From assembly GCA_045616485.1 (NCBI GenBank), contig JAZLGU010000085.1, positions 12,414-76,413 on the forward strand: a DNA stretch of 64,000 nt. Reading direction: 5' to 3'. The notes beneath the pieces are model-generated. The model made no database searches, was not told where the DNA came from, and saw only the letters and a program-made list of their open reading frames with translations. The position numbers and the translations under genes are program-made. This document shows positions 49,487-56,886 of this stretch, in pieces (position 1 is the first letter of the stretch; each line of letters begins with the position of its first letter). The DNA comes from RGIG3528 sp045616485 (lineage in GTDB: Bacteria > Bacillota > Clostridia > Lachnospirales > Lachnospiraceae).

Positions 49487-49517
49487 TTGACCTTGGAGTT
49501 ACTCCAAGGTTTATTAT
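49487..49517 (+). promoter_or_regulatory. MerR-type operator/promoter with 19-bp spacer
   Basis: TTGACC (49,487-49,492) and TATTAT (49,512-49,517) are separated by 19 bases. Across them lies a perfect dyad ACCTTGGAGT-T-ACTCCAAGGT (49,490-49,510). An overlong spacer carrying the dyad is the defining arrangement of MerR-activated promoters, where the regulator twists the DNA to realign the boxes. The half-site CTTGGAGT is like those of the NmlR/AdhR branch. It precedes the symporter gene. Confidence 0.82.
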
Positions 49518-49555
49518 ATTTGTGGGTTTATAAAAAAGAAGGGAGAGGTTTATAC

Positions 49556-50971
49556 ATGGGGAACTTATTAAAGAAGATTGGCAGCCAGTACAAATTCACC
49601 AAGGGGAAGCTTTCTTTTAAAGAGAAACTGACACTGGCTATGCCGGGACCTGCATCTGTAATCGGACCGATTATTATTCACAATGCCATGATTAAATTTT
49701 ATACGGATATTATTGGCATCGATCCCAAGTATGTGGGCTGGATTTATATTATTTACAATATTTGGAATGCTATAAATGACCCACTTCTGGGAGTCTGGGT
49801 GGATAGGCTTAAGTATAATGAGAAAAGAGGTAAGTATGTCTATCTCATGAAAGTGACAGCCCCTCTTATGCTGATTGCTACTTTACTTATGCTTTTTTCG
49901 TCGCCGTCCTGGAATGAATGGGTTATTTTCTTTGTATTTTTAGCTGAGCTATTTGTATTTGATACGGCCTATACGGTTTATTCTGTGGCCTATCAGTCTT
50001 ATTTCCTTATAGCAGCGCCTACCAAGGAAGAGAGAGTGGATATAGATATTATTCGTACCTTTGTAGGGAATGTAGTAGGAGCTGTTACTACTGTTATTCC
50101 CACGTTATTAATGGTGGGAGAAGGGAAAAGAGGATTGGTGATTCCTGCTTTTTCGGGGGTAATAGCTTTGAATGCCATCCTTTATTTTGTCACTTTCAGA
50201 ACTCTTAAGGACAAGGGGGAGCTTTATGTAAATGAGAAGCATGAGGAGCATAGAAGCTTTGCAGTTACTGTGAAAGAGGCCTGGAATATCATAAGGCAAC
50301 CGGCATTTTTGACGTATCTTATTTTCTATATTACTGCCAGAGGTGCCATGGAGTATTACTATACACCGTTCCTGTATTTTATGGATGACGTTATCAAATC
50401 CGATGGATTGACGGCTACCATAGCTGATACCCTTCCCGGGATTTTTATGCTGGCGCTCATTCCGGTTTTTGGAAATATGATTAAAAAATTCGGTAGTAAA
50501 GCCATGTCTATTTACTCGCTTTTACCGGCAGCGCTGGGCTTTGGAGGACTTCTGATAATAAAGACAGCATGGCAGGCTGTTATTTGTTACTGCTTTATTG
50601 TGCTGGCGTTAAATATCTGTCAGAGAGCAGGAGTAGTCTTAAATGGTGATTTGATAGATGATGATGAAATGCGGACCAGCATTAGAAAAACAGGCATGTA
50701 TGGTGGTGTTTTTTCCTTGCTTGCTACTTCGCTTACAGGCCTCCAACAGCTGGTTTTTACCAACGTTATAAGTTTTTATGGCTATGACGGCAAGCTGGAG
50801 CAGCAGACAGCAGAAGCGGTAAAGGGTATAAGAATCGGGGCAGGTCTGGTGCCACTTATCATGTGTGTTATTGGCCTTATACCTATGTTGTTATTCCCTA
50901 TAGGCAGGAAAAAGGAGAGAGAACTGTCTGATTATATGGCGAAAAAGCATGGCGGAGAAAGTGAGGAGTAA
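49556..50971 (+). CDS. GPH-family sugar:cation symporter (MFS)
   Basis: A 471-residue membrane protein with about 12 hydrophobic segments and the glycoside-pentoside-hexuronide pattern: YNIWNAINDPLLGVWVDRL followed by EKRGKYVYLM between segments 2 and 3. These carriers import di- or oligosaccharides or glycosides with H+ or Na+. ATG 49,556 follows GGGAGAGG. The glycosidase gene begins one base after its stop, so the pair probably imports and cleaves the same glycoside, under MerR control. Confidence 0.85.
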   Translation: MGNLLKKIGSQYKFTKGKLSFKEKLTLAMPGPASVIGPIIIHNAMIKFYTDIIGIDPKYVGWIYIIYNIWNAINDPLLGVWVDRLKYNEKRGKYVYLMKVTAPLMLIATLLMLFSSPSWNEWVIFFVFLAELFVFDTAYTVYSVAYQSYFLIAAPTKEERVDIDIIRTFVGNVVGAVTTVIPTLLMVGEGKRGLVIPAFSGVIALNAILYFVTFRTLKDKGELYVNEKHEEHRSFAVTVKEAWNIIRQPAFLTYLIFYITARGAMEYYYTPFLYFMDDVIKSDGLTATIADTLPGIFMLALIPVFGNMIKKFGSKAMSIYSLLPAALGFGGLLIIKTAWQAVICYCFIVLALNICQRAGVVLNGDLIDDDEMRTSIRKTGMYGGVFSLLATSLTGLQQLVFTNVISFYGYDGKLEQQTAEAVKGIRIGAGLVPLIMCVIGLIPMLLFPIGRKKERELSDYMAKKHGGESEE

Positions 50972-50972
50972 A

Positions 50973-52112
50973 ATGGAAAAGAAACTAAGGACTCAGGGGA
51001 GAAATATTATCAATCAACAGGGGCAGCCGGTAGTGCTTAAGGGGATAAATATGGTATGTAAGGACCCCAAAGTCAATCATCTGGGGAATTACAGGGAGGA
51101 AGACTTTGCTTACCTTAAAAAAATAGGTTTTTCTATTGTGCGTTTAGGTATTTACTGGGATGCTTTAGAGCCTGCGCCGGGAGTATATGACGATAACTAT
51201 CTGGCAGGATTGGATGCTATCATAGAAAAAGCCAAGAAACAGGATATTATGGTTTTTCTGGATATGCATCAGGATCTTTTTGGGGCATGTTTTGAGGATG
51301 GGGCACCGGAGTGGGCTACCATCACAGATAAAAAAGAACATATAAGAACCGAGCTTTGGAGCGATTCTTACCTTTTAAGCCCTGCTGTCCAGGCAGCCTT
51401 TGACAATTTTTGGAGTAATAGTATGACTCCGGATGGAATAGGGATTATGGATCATTTTATTGGGGCTTGGAAGCATGTGGCAGAACACTATGCAAATGAG
51501 CCTTATGTGGTGGGGTACGATTTTTTTAACGAGCCATTTCCGGGAGGTGGGGCTCTGGGGGTGCTTCCAATTGTAGGTGCCATCAAGGAGAAGATTGATG
51601 CCGGTATCGCTACCGAAGAAGACCTTTTTTCGGCTATAGGTGCTATAGAGGCTGTTTCGGGGGCTTTTGAAGAAGAGAAACTGAATCCTTTTTACGATAG
51701 GATAGTAAAAGCGGTAAGAGAAGTGGATCCGGAGTGCCTGGTCTTCTTAGAGGCCAATTACTTTTCCAATGCAGGGGTACCTTCTCATGTGCGGCCTGTA
51801 TGTCAGGACGGCGTACCCCTTAAAAATCAGGTATATTCACCTCATGGCTACGACATCTATGTGGATACCGACCATTATGACGATCCGGACACTTCACGTG
51901 TGGATCTGATTTTTGCGACGCATTTTCAGGTGGCTGAGGCTATGGACCTGCCCGTTCTGGTCGGGGAATGGGGGTGCTTTCCTGACGCCACTGACAACCA
52001 AATCGCCATTTACCACCATCTTCAGGACCTGTTCAAATCCTCAAATGCTTCCAACACCTACTTCGACTTCTCCACTTTTTGTCACGGACGTTTCTTACTG
52101 TCAACTTTTTAG
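50973..52112 (+). CDS. GH5-family glycosidase (endoglycoceramidase-like), 3' end overwritten by a repeat
   Basis: A 379-residue TIM-barrel hydrolase without signal peptide. The acid/base Glu lies in YDFFNEPFPGG, the nucleophile in LPVLVGEWGCF, and MHQDLFG and YSPHGYDIYV are barrel motifs shared with endoglycosylceramidase-like GH5 proteins. Both catalytic residues are present. After NTYFDFSTF the sequence is pure repeat (CHGRFLLSTF and stop), so the last barrel strand and helix have been lost or replaced. It may be inactive or partly active. ATG 50,973 follows GAGGAG. Substrate probably a glycoside imported by the adjacent symporter. Confidence 0.8.
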   Translation: MEKKLRTQGRNIINQQGQPVVLKGINMVCKDPKVNHLGNYREEDFAYLKKIGFSIVRLGIYWDALEPAPGVYDDNYLAGLDAIIEKAKKQDIMVFLDMHQDLFGACFEDGAPEWATITDKKEHIRTELWSDSYLLSPAVQAAFDNFWSNSMTPDGIGIMDHFIGAWKHVAEHYANEPYVVGYDFFNEPFPGGGALGVLPIVGAIKEKIDAGIATEEDLFSAIGAIEAVSGAFEEEKLNPFYDRIVKAVREVDPECLVFLEANYFSNAGVPSHVRPVCQDGVPLKNQVYSPHGYDIYVDTDHYDDPDTSRVDLIFATHFQVAEAMDLPVLVGEWGCFPDATDNQIAIYHHLQDLFKSSNASNTYFDFSTFCHGRFLLSTF

Positions 52113-52709
52113 CTCCGCTTGCTCCCTGGGCTCGCCCCATTCCTCTCTTAAAAGCCAAGGCAGTGATTGGAGATATTTAAGTTATTATTAAGTGATATAA
52201 AAATAAGCCGACCTCATTCTGCTCGAGGTTGACCGTTCGCGCATTGTCACGGGGACGTTTCTCACTGTCAACTTTTTGTCACGGGGACGTTTCTCGTTGT
52301 CAACTTTTTAGCTCCGCTTGCTCCCTGGCTCGCCCCATTCCTCTCTTTAAAGCCAAGGCAGTGATTGGAGATATTTAAGTTATTATTAAGTGATATAAAA
52401 AAAGCTGACCTCATTCTGCTCGAGGTTGACCGTTCGTGGACGGTCACTAACTGCTATGTCCTGCGAGTTACGGGCTGGAACCGGAACTCGCGACGTACAT
52501 ACCAGTAAGTGCCGTAGCCCACTCAGGTCAAAGCTCGCAGGTCTGAGGTCGGCTTTTCTTATATCACTTTATTCACATTGTGACCAATCCTGCCTTGGCT
52601 ATAAATAGACTCATGGGGATGCCGCCAGGAAGGTGCGCTACGCAGGTGGTGTGACAGTGAGAAACGTCCCCGTGACAAAAAATTGTCAGTTAGAAACGTC
52701 CCCGTGAGA
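52080..52709. repeat. Composite foldback repeat element, copy B
   Basis: The repeat arm at 52,080-52,110 provides the GH5 stop. A unit of about 130 bases (TAGCTCCGCTTGCTCCC to GAGGTTGACCGTTCG) occurs twice, at about 52,109-52,239 and 52,306-52,436. A tandem GTCACGGGGACGTTTCT pair lies at 52,244-52,309 and two inverted copies at 52,650-52,707. GACCTCA, AAGTGATATAA and GCCAAGGCA from the unit return inverted at about 52,540-52,600. The centre near 52,468-52,490 has the same GCGAGTT/GAACTCGC hairpin as copy A, and 52,619-52,660 matches the complement of 593-640. So B is a rearranged, inverted relative of A. It fills the 750 bases between GH5 and tRNA-Gly together with the tRNA promoter. Confidence 0.85.
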
Positions 52710-52806
52710 ATCTCCTACGTTAACTCTTATGGAGACTATAATTGAACTGTGCGAATTGTACATACAATTCGCACAAAAGTTCTACATTTTAAAGTGCGAA
52801 AACTTG

Positions 52807-52835
52807 TTGACATTTGGCTCTGCGGATGGTAAGAT
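52807..52835 (+). promoter_or_regulatory. tRNA-Gly promoter (first copy)
   Basis: TTGACA (52,807-52,812), 17 bases, TAAGAT (52,830-52,835). The same promoter and the following GTGTTCGAGAGAACAAT occur before the second tRNA-Gly gene. Confidence 0.8.
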
Positions 52836-52861
52836 AACACACGTGTTCGAGAGAACAATAT

Positions 52862-52934
52862 GCGCGAGTGGCTCAGTTGGTGGAGCGCGACCTTGCCAAG
52901 GTCGAGGCCGCGGGTTCGAGTCCCGTCTCGCGCT
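52862..52934 (+). tRNA. tRNA-Gly (GCC), first copy
   Basis: A 73-base tRNA: acceptor GCGCGAG pairs with CTCGCGC, discriminator T. The D arm is GGCTCAGTTGGTGGAGC-like. The anticodon arm CGACCTTGCCAAGGTCG presents GCC, which reads glycine codons GGC and GGU. The T arm contains GGTTCGAGTCC. The CCA end is not encoded. It is identical to the gene at 57,799. Confidence 0.96.
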
Positions 52935-52943
52935 GTAACGAAT

Positions 52944-52979
52944 AAAGGTACCCACAGTAATCGGTGGGTACCTTTTTTT
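52944..52979 (+). terminator. Terminator of the first tRNA-Gly
   Basis: AAAGGTACCCAC pairs with GTGGGTACCTTT over 12 bp around an 8-base loop, followed by a seven-T run. Confidence 0.9.
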
Positions 52980-52987
52980 CGTTACAG

Positions 52988-53183
52988 TGCAGCCGCCCTC
53001 AAACGGTTCGAGGTCTCGGCGACAGGGTCGCCTCGGTCCGCTCGGGGGCAAACAATTCGCAGGATTGTTTGCCTGTCCCTCGCCGTCTCGCGCTTGAAGG
53101 CGGCTGCAGAAAGCAAGACGGGACATACCCGCGTAGAAAACTCTGCGAGTTTTCTATCATCACGCGCCATATGGCGTGTGACA
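52988..53183. repeat. Palindromic modules downstream of the first tRNA-Gly
   Basis: GCAGCCGCCCTCAA (52,988) pairs with TTGAAGGCGGCTGC (53,094), enclosing further stems such as GGCAAACAAT/ATTGTTTGCC; this is a 120-base foldback. A 67-base module at 53,117-53,183 (GACGGGACATACCCG...GTGTGACA, with TAGAAAACTC/GAGTTTTCTA and CGCCATATGGCG palindromes) is repeated at 57,932-57,998. The segment around CTCAAACGGTTCGAGGTCTC also occurs after both tRNAs. No gene is seen in this 410-base gap. Confidence 0.75.
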
Positions 53184-53228
53184 AGGCGCGCAGGTTCTCG
53201 TCCTGATAGTGAGGGATTTAACTAATAT

Positions 53229-53277
53229 AGCCGAGAATTCTCCCTCCTCTATAGGTGGTGAGACGAATCGGCTTTTT
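53229..53277 (+). terminator. Terminator-like hairpin upstream of the transposase
   Basis: AGCCGA pairs with TCGGCT around a further imperfect stem (TCTCCCTCC with GGTGGTGAGA), followed by TTTTT. It may instead be part of the IS left-end fold. Confidence 0.55.
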
Positions 53278-53344
53278 CTTGAAAATAAACAATCAATGTT
53301 GTATAATATAATCAGTAGATATCGTATAAAGGGTTATAAATACA

Positions 53345-53752
53345 ATGAAATTAGACAATAATAATCATTCAGTGTTCGCATTGAATTATCACTTGGTATT
53401 AGTAGTAAAATATCGCAGGAAAGTTATTGATGACATTATCTCAAATCGGTTAAAAGAGATTTTTGAGAAAATATCACCCACATACAATATTACTGTTGTT
53501 GAGTGGAATCACGATATTGACCATGTACATATATTATTCAAAGCTGAACCTAATAGCGAGTTATCTAAATTCATAAACGCTTATAAATCTGCCAGCAGTA
53601 GACTTGTCAAAAAGGAATTTCCTAAAATCAGAGAAAAACTTTGGAAAGATTACTTTTGGTCAAGGTCATTTTGCCTTATTACTACTGGTGGTGCAAATAT
53701 AGAAACTATTAAAAAGTACATTCAATCGCAAGGACTTAAAGATGGCAAATAA
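53345..53752 (+). CDS. tnpA: IS200/IS605-family transposase TnpA
   Basis: A 135-residue Y1 HUH transposase of normal length. The metal-binding HUH pair lies in DIDHVHILFKAEP, and the catalytic Tyr is probably that of ETIKKYIQSQG near the C-terminus. The protein opens with HSVFALNYHLVLVVKYRRKV, typical of IS200. The enzyme moves single-stranded DNA using end hairpins. A tnpB start overlaps its end by 11 bases but is broken, so this is an IS605-type element with TnpB lost. TnpA itself looks intact. Confidence 0.92.
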   Translation: MKLDNNNHSVFALNYHLVLVVKYRRKVIDDIISNRLKEIFEKISPTYNITVVEWNHDIDHVHILFKAEPNSELSKFINAYKSASSRLVKKEFPKIREKLWKDYFWSRSFCLITTGGANIETIKKYIQSQGLKDGK

Positions 53753-53879
53753 AGCAATTAAGTATAGATTATATCCTACAACTGAACAAGAGCTTATGTT
53801 TGCTAAGACCTTTGGCTGTTGCCGTAAGATTTATAATCTTATGCTTAATGATAAGATTGAATGCTATAAATCAAGGTCC
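53742..53879 (+). pseudogene. Truncated TnpB (IS605-type RNA-guided nuclease) N-terminus
   Basis: From ATG 53,742 the frame reads the start of TnpB (AIKYRLYPTTEQELMFAKTF, then CCRKIYNLML) and stops after about 45 codons at TAA 53,877-53,879. The RuvC domain is absent. The break falls at a junction near 53,870 where the sequence turns into an unrelated leucine-rich-repeat gene. Confidence 0.85.
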
Positions 53880-54210
53880 TGGAAAAAACGCCTTCTACTA
53901 TAATTTGCCGTTGACATCTATCAATATTCCGGATAGCGTCACAGAAATAGGAGAGCGTGCGTTTGGTTTTTGTAAATTGGAAAGCGTAAGGCTTCCACGT
54001 AGTCTTGAAAAAATTGGGACAAGCGCGTTTACAGCCAATAACTTGAAAGAAATATATTTCCCTGCAGGAGATATAGCCTTCGAGGGCAACTGTGTGTACG
54101 GTCAGGACAAAACACTTGAAAAAATATATGTCTATAAAAATTCATCAGCGGAAAATTATATAATTTCCTTAGGAGAAAAGTTCAATAGCAAAATAGTTTA
54201 TATTGAGTAG
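53870..54210 (+). pseudogene. 3' fragment of a BspA-type leucine-rich-repeat protein gene
   Basis: In another frame, the sequence encodes about 110 residues of BspA-like LRRs: LTSINIPDSVTEIGERAFGF, LESVRLPRSLEKIGTSAF and a YVYKNSSAENYI tail. Parental proteins are large surface proteins with dozens of such repeats. Here only the last few survive, joined to the TnpB fragment, and no signal peptide is present. The frame extends back to ATG 53,800, but that start lies in out-of-frame tnpB sequence. Confidence 0.75.
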
Positions 54211-54267
54211 AAATATAACGAGTAATATCTAATTCAGGAGATAGAATAGCGACAGGAGGAGCATGAT

Positions 54268-55122
54268 ATGACCATTTTGAAAAACGAGTCCATAAGTGTA
54301 GAAATATCAGATCACGGTGCAGAGCTTAAGAGTATCAAAAAAGGTGAAAAAGAGTATATGTGGCAGGCGGATCCTGCGTTTTGGGGACGTACAAGCCCGG
54401 TCCTTTTTCCTTTTGTGGGAGCGGTATGTGATAAGACCTATCGGGTAAAAGGCAAGAGCTATGCCATGGGACAGCATGGGTTTGCCCGAGATATGGATTT
54501 TGAGCTTGTAGAGAGCAGTGATGACAGATGCACATTTTCCCTTAGATCCAATGAGGAAACAAAAGAAAAATACCCTTACGACTTTGAGATACGTATATCC
54601 TATGTGCTGATGGAAAATAGTGTGAAAGTAGTATGGCGTGTATTAAATACCGGAAATGAAGATATGTTTTTTTCCATAGGTGCCCATCCTGCCTTTAATG
54701 CTACTTTTGGGGACTCCTATCTGGTAATTGAGCGGAAGGGACAGCTCTTGAAAAGCTTTGATAATACCGTATTTGGTGCAGGAGTGCTGACAGCAGCACA
54801 CAAAAATGTGGAGCTGCCCGATGGTCAGCTTCATTATACAGAACATACTTTTGATGGAGATGCTTATGTGCTGGAGGATAGTCAGGCTGATGCAGTGACT
54901 CTTTTTGACAAGGGGGAAAAGAAGGTCAGAGTGGATTTTTCAGCACCCCTTCTGGGCTTGTGGGCGCCTGTAGGCAAGCCGGCACCATTTATGTGTATTG
55001 AGCCGTGGTATGGTTGCGCAGATACGGAAGGTTTCTGCGGTGATATTTCTGAGAGAAAATGGGAAAATAGACTGAAAGTGGGAGATGCTTTTGAGGCTGA
55101 ATATAGAATAACGGTGTACTGA
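54268..55122 (+). CDS. Aldose 1-epimerase family protein (LacX-like)
   Basis: A 284-residue beta-sandwich protein of the galactose-mutarotase family. Landmarks are DHGAELKSIKKGEKEYMWQ, RTSPVLFPFVGAV, GQHGFARDMDFEL, SIGAHPAFNATF and LGLWAPVGKPAPFMCIEPWYG, including the His and Glu positions of the active site. It interconverts anomers of an aldose; the substrate may be a hexose or a phosphosugar. GGAGGA lies before the ATG. The zinc-ribbon protein gene follows directly. Confidence 0.9.
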   Translation: MTILKNESISVEISDHGAELKSIKKGEKEYMWQADPAFWGRTSPVLFPFVGAVCDKTYRVKGKSYAMGQHGFARDMDFELVESSDDRCTFSLRSNEETKEKYPYDFEIRISYVLMENSVKVVWRVLNTGNEDMFFSIGAHPAFNATFGDSYLVIERKGQLLKSFDNTVFGAGVLTAAHKNVELPDGQLHYTEHTFDGDAYVLEDSQADAVTLFDKGEKKVRVDFSAPLLGLWAPVGKPAPFMCIEPWYGCADTEGFCGDISERKWENRLKVGDAFEAEYRITVY

Positions 55123-55123
55123 A

Positions 55124-55618
55124 ATGAAAAGATACTGTAAGAATTGCCAAAAAGAATACGAATTTAACCCCGTGGCAGTATCCGGTGGAGAAAAATTAAT
55201 CTGTCCGGATTGTGGTTCTTTAATAGATAAAAACAGCAGAGCGCCTGTAGACAGAAGCGAAATGAATAAAACAGAGAGGAAAATAGGGAATTTCTTAGCA
55301 GTCATTTTTCGAATAGCGTATGTGTTCTTTATGGTACTGGCGCTGGTCGGAATATTTGGGTTCATATTTCATTTGAATATGGTCTTATATATTACAACGG
55401 CTATATCTCTCTTGGTATTTTTAATCCAGTTGATTACAGGCAGGCTGGCTTTCTGGCTTGGGATTCTTTTTCTCCCAATGGGAGCTGCCGCCGGATATTT
55501 TTTTATGGGGGGTATAGAGGGGGCTTGTTTGGGAGTGCAGGCTGTTTTTCTGCTAAGATATCTGCTAAGAGAGTTATACTTTAAGCTATACAGGTGGTTG
55601 ATTAGATTGGGCAATTAA
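55124..55618 (+). CDS. Zinc-ribbon membrane protein
   Basis: A 164-residue protein. The N-terminus has a zinc ribbon (CKNCQKEYEF, then ICPDCGSLID), and about four hydrophobic segments follow (about 55-130), some separated by only a few residues. No family is recognised. It starts one base after the epimerase stop and probably shares its transcript. A hairpin repeat follows. Confidence 0.7.
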   Translation: MKRYCKNCQKEYEFNPVAVSGGEKLICPDCGSLIDKNSRAPVDRSEMNKTERKIGNFLAVIFRIAYVFFMVLALVGIFGFIFHLNMVLYITTAISLLVFLIQLITGRLAFWLGILFLPMGAAAGYFFMGGIEGACLGVQAVFLLRYLLRELYFKLYRWLIRLGN

Positions 55619-55633
55619 CGCATGCGTAGGTTC

Positions 55634-55748
55634 GTCAAGGCGTTTGTCGGAGTTTGTCAGAGGGAGGTTTCTAAGTGGCAACTTTTCAAAAAAGTTGTCA
55701 CTTAGAAACGTCCCTCTGACAAACTCCGACAAAACACTTTGACTTTTT
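55634..55748. repeat. Long hairpin copy of the dispersed repeat, acting as terminator
   Basis: The arms GTCGGAGTTTGTCAGAGGGA and its continuation (to GGCAACTTTT at 55,686) return inverted from AAAAAGTTGTCACTTAG to ACAAACTCCGAC (55,730). Two positions mismatch, and the outer TCAAGGCGTTT/AAACACTTTGA pairs partly. A seven-T run follows. It is the same GTCAGAGGGACGTTTCT family as at 8,279 and 29,338. Confidence 0.85.
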
Positions 55749-55755
55749 TTATTGC

Positions 55756-55816
55756 TTGACAACTATAAACATATATGTTATATAATATTTAACGATATTA
55801 TTTCGGAAATAATATC
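55756..55816 (+). promoter_or_regulatory. Promoter and leader dyad of the GGDEF gene
   Basis: TTGACA (55,756-55,761) and TATAAT (55,781-55,786) are 19 bases apart; a TATATA at 55,779 would give 17. Just downstream lies GATATTATTTC-GGAAATAATATC (55,794-55,816), a near-perfect dyad that may be an operator, perhaps for the RHH-like protein itself. Confidence 0.55.
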
Positions 55817-55862
55817 CCACAATAATACGATAAAAATATATCACAACACAGGAGGTAATGGT

Positions 55863-56561
55863 ATGGCAGCAGCAAAAAAAGAACAGGCAGTCCGCAACGA
55901 AGTGGTGGTAGAAGAGGATAGAAAAAAACACCACAATAAGGTGGATGAGGCCCTGGGCACAGTTGAAGGCCCTAGCTTCGAGGAAACACTTACGGAATTA
56001 GTAAAGGCCGAAGGCGCTGAAGAGGGCGATAATATTCATATTGCTCTGATTGATATGGATCACTTTATGAGAATCAATACAGAGTTTGGCTATGATGAGG
56101 GAGACAGAATTCTCATTGAGACCGGAGAGCATATTAAAAAGTATTTAGGTACAGATGGCCGCTTTTTCCGCGTGGGTGGAGATGAATTCGGTATTATTTT
56201 CAAGGGTGAGTCAGAAAAGGAAGATATATTCCTTCTTATGGAAAAAATGCGTGCTGAGTATGATGTAAAGGCTAAGGATGGCAGCGCTCAGACTATTTGC
56301 ATAGGTATAGCCACAGCTTTTGAAAATTCCAACAGACCGCAGGAAATAATGCGTATGGCGGAAAGTGCTATGTTCCGCGTAAAATACGCCGGTAGAAATA
56401 GGGTGGGATTGGCTAAAGAAGAAAAGATGGTGCCAAAGACAGCTCATTTTACATCAGATCAGTTGAAAAGACTGAATCTTTTGTCCAAGCGTGAGGGCGT
56501 GGGAGAGGCGATTCTCCTTCGCGAGGCCATGGATATGCTTCTTAAAAAATATGATGTTTGA
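55863..56561 (+). CDS. GGDEF-domain protein with C-terminal ribbon-helix-helix-like segment
   Basis: A 232-residue cytoplasmic protein. The GGDEF domain (about 55-185) has IALIDMDHFMRINTEFGYDE and RVGGDEFGIIF, so the catalytic motif is intact; the RxxD inhibitory site is absent. The last 35 residues (HFTSDQLKRLNLLSKREGVG, then EAILLREAMDML) resemble a CopG/Arc-type ribbon-helix-helix. The combination suggests a diguanylate cyclase that also binds DNA or oligomerises through that segment. I chose ATG 55,863 because CAGGAGGTAATGGT precedes it; earlier starts lie in the promoter. Confidence 0.82.
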   Translation: MAAAKKEQAVRNEVVVEEDRKKHHNKVDEALGTVEGPSFEETLTELVKAEGAEEGDNIHIALIDMDHFMRINTEFGYDEGDRILIETGEHIKKYLGTDGRFFRVGGDEFGIIFKGESEKEDIFLLMEKMRAEYDVKAKDGSAQTICIGIATAFENSNRPQEIMRMAESAMFRVKYAGRNRVGLAKEEKMVPKTAHFTSDQLKRLNLLSKREGVGEAILLREAMDMLLKKYDV

Positions 56562-56600
56562 TGTGATAAAGGAGGAATATAAAACCTCCTCCTTTTAGCG

Positions 56601-56792
56601 TGCCGACAAAGTCGATACTTCAGAGCAGATGGCGTTCGCAATCTGCTCTGTTATTGTTTTTAAGGAATAAATGGCGAATATTGGAGGCCCCTACACCCCA
56701 TTTTTCGCCATTTCAGACTCCGGAAGTGAATTCCGAAGTCTGATTATAGCCGGCTTACGATGTCAATCTTCTAAAAATATAGTTTGTCGACA
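56601..56792. repeat. 192-bp inverted-repeat-ended element (MITE-like), copy 2
   Basis: The reverse complement matches copy 1 at 36,882-37,073 over its whole 192 bases, most strongly in the central 95 bases (ATAATCAGACTTCGG to TTCGCCATTTATTCC). All three hairpins are kept. The third differs in its loop side (GATTGCGAACGCCATC versus GATGGCGGTAGCCATC) while its outer stem is unchanged. It fills most of the 325-base gap before the next gene. Confidence 0.85.
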
Positions 56793-56825
56793 CAGTTTAA
56801 GGAAGATAAAACTTCCTCCTTATTC

Positions 56826-56854
56826 TTGATGTAAAGATAGATAAGTGATAAAAT
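56826..56854 (+). promoter_or_regulatory. Sigma-A promoter
   Basis: TTGATG (56,826-56,831), a 17-base spacer and TAAAAT (56,849-56,854), 33 bases before the start codon. Confidence 0.6.
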
Positions 56855-56886
56855 AATGCCATTACAATGTTTTAAAGGGGATCTTT

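Noticed and set aside
52729..53225. Overlapping open frames around the first tRNA-Gly
   Set aside because: They read through the tRNA, its terminator and palindromic repeats, and have no support as proteins.
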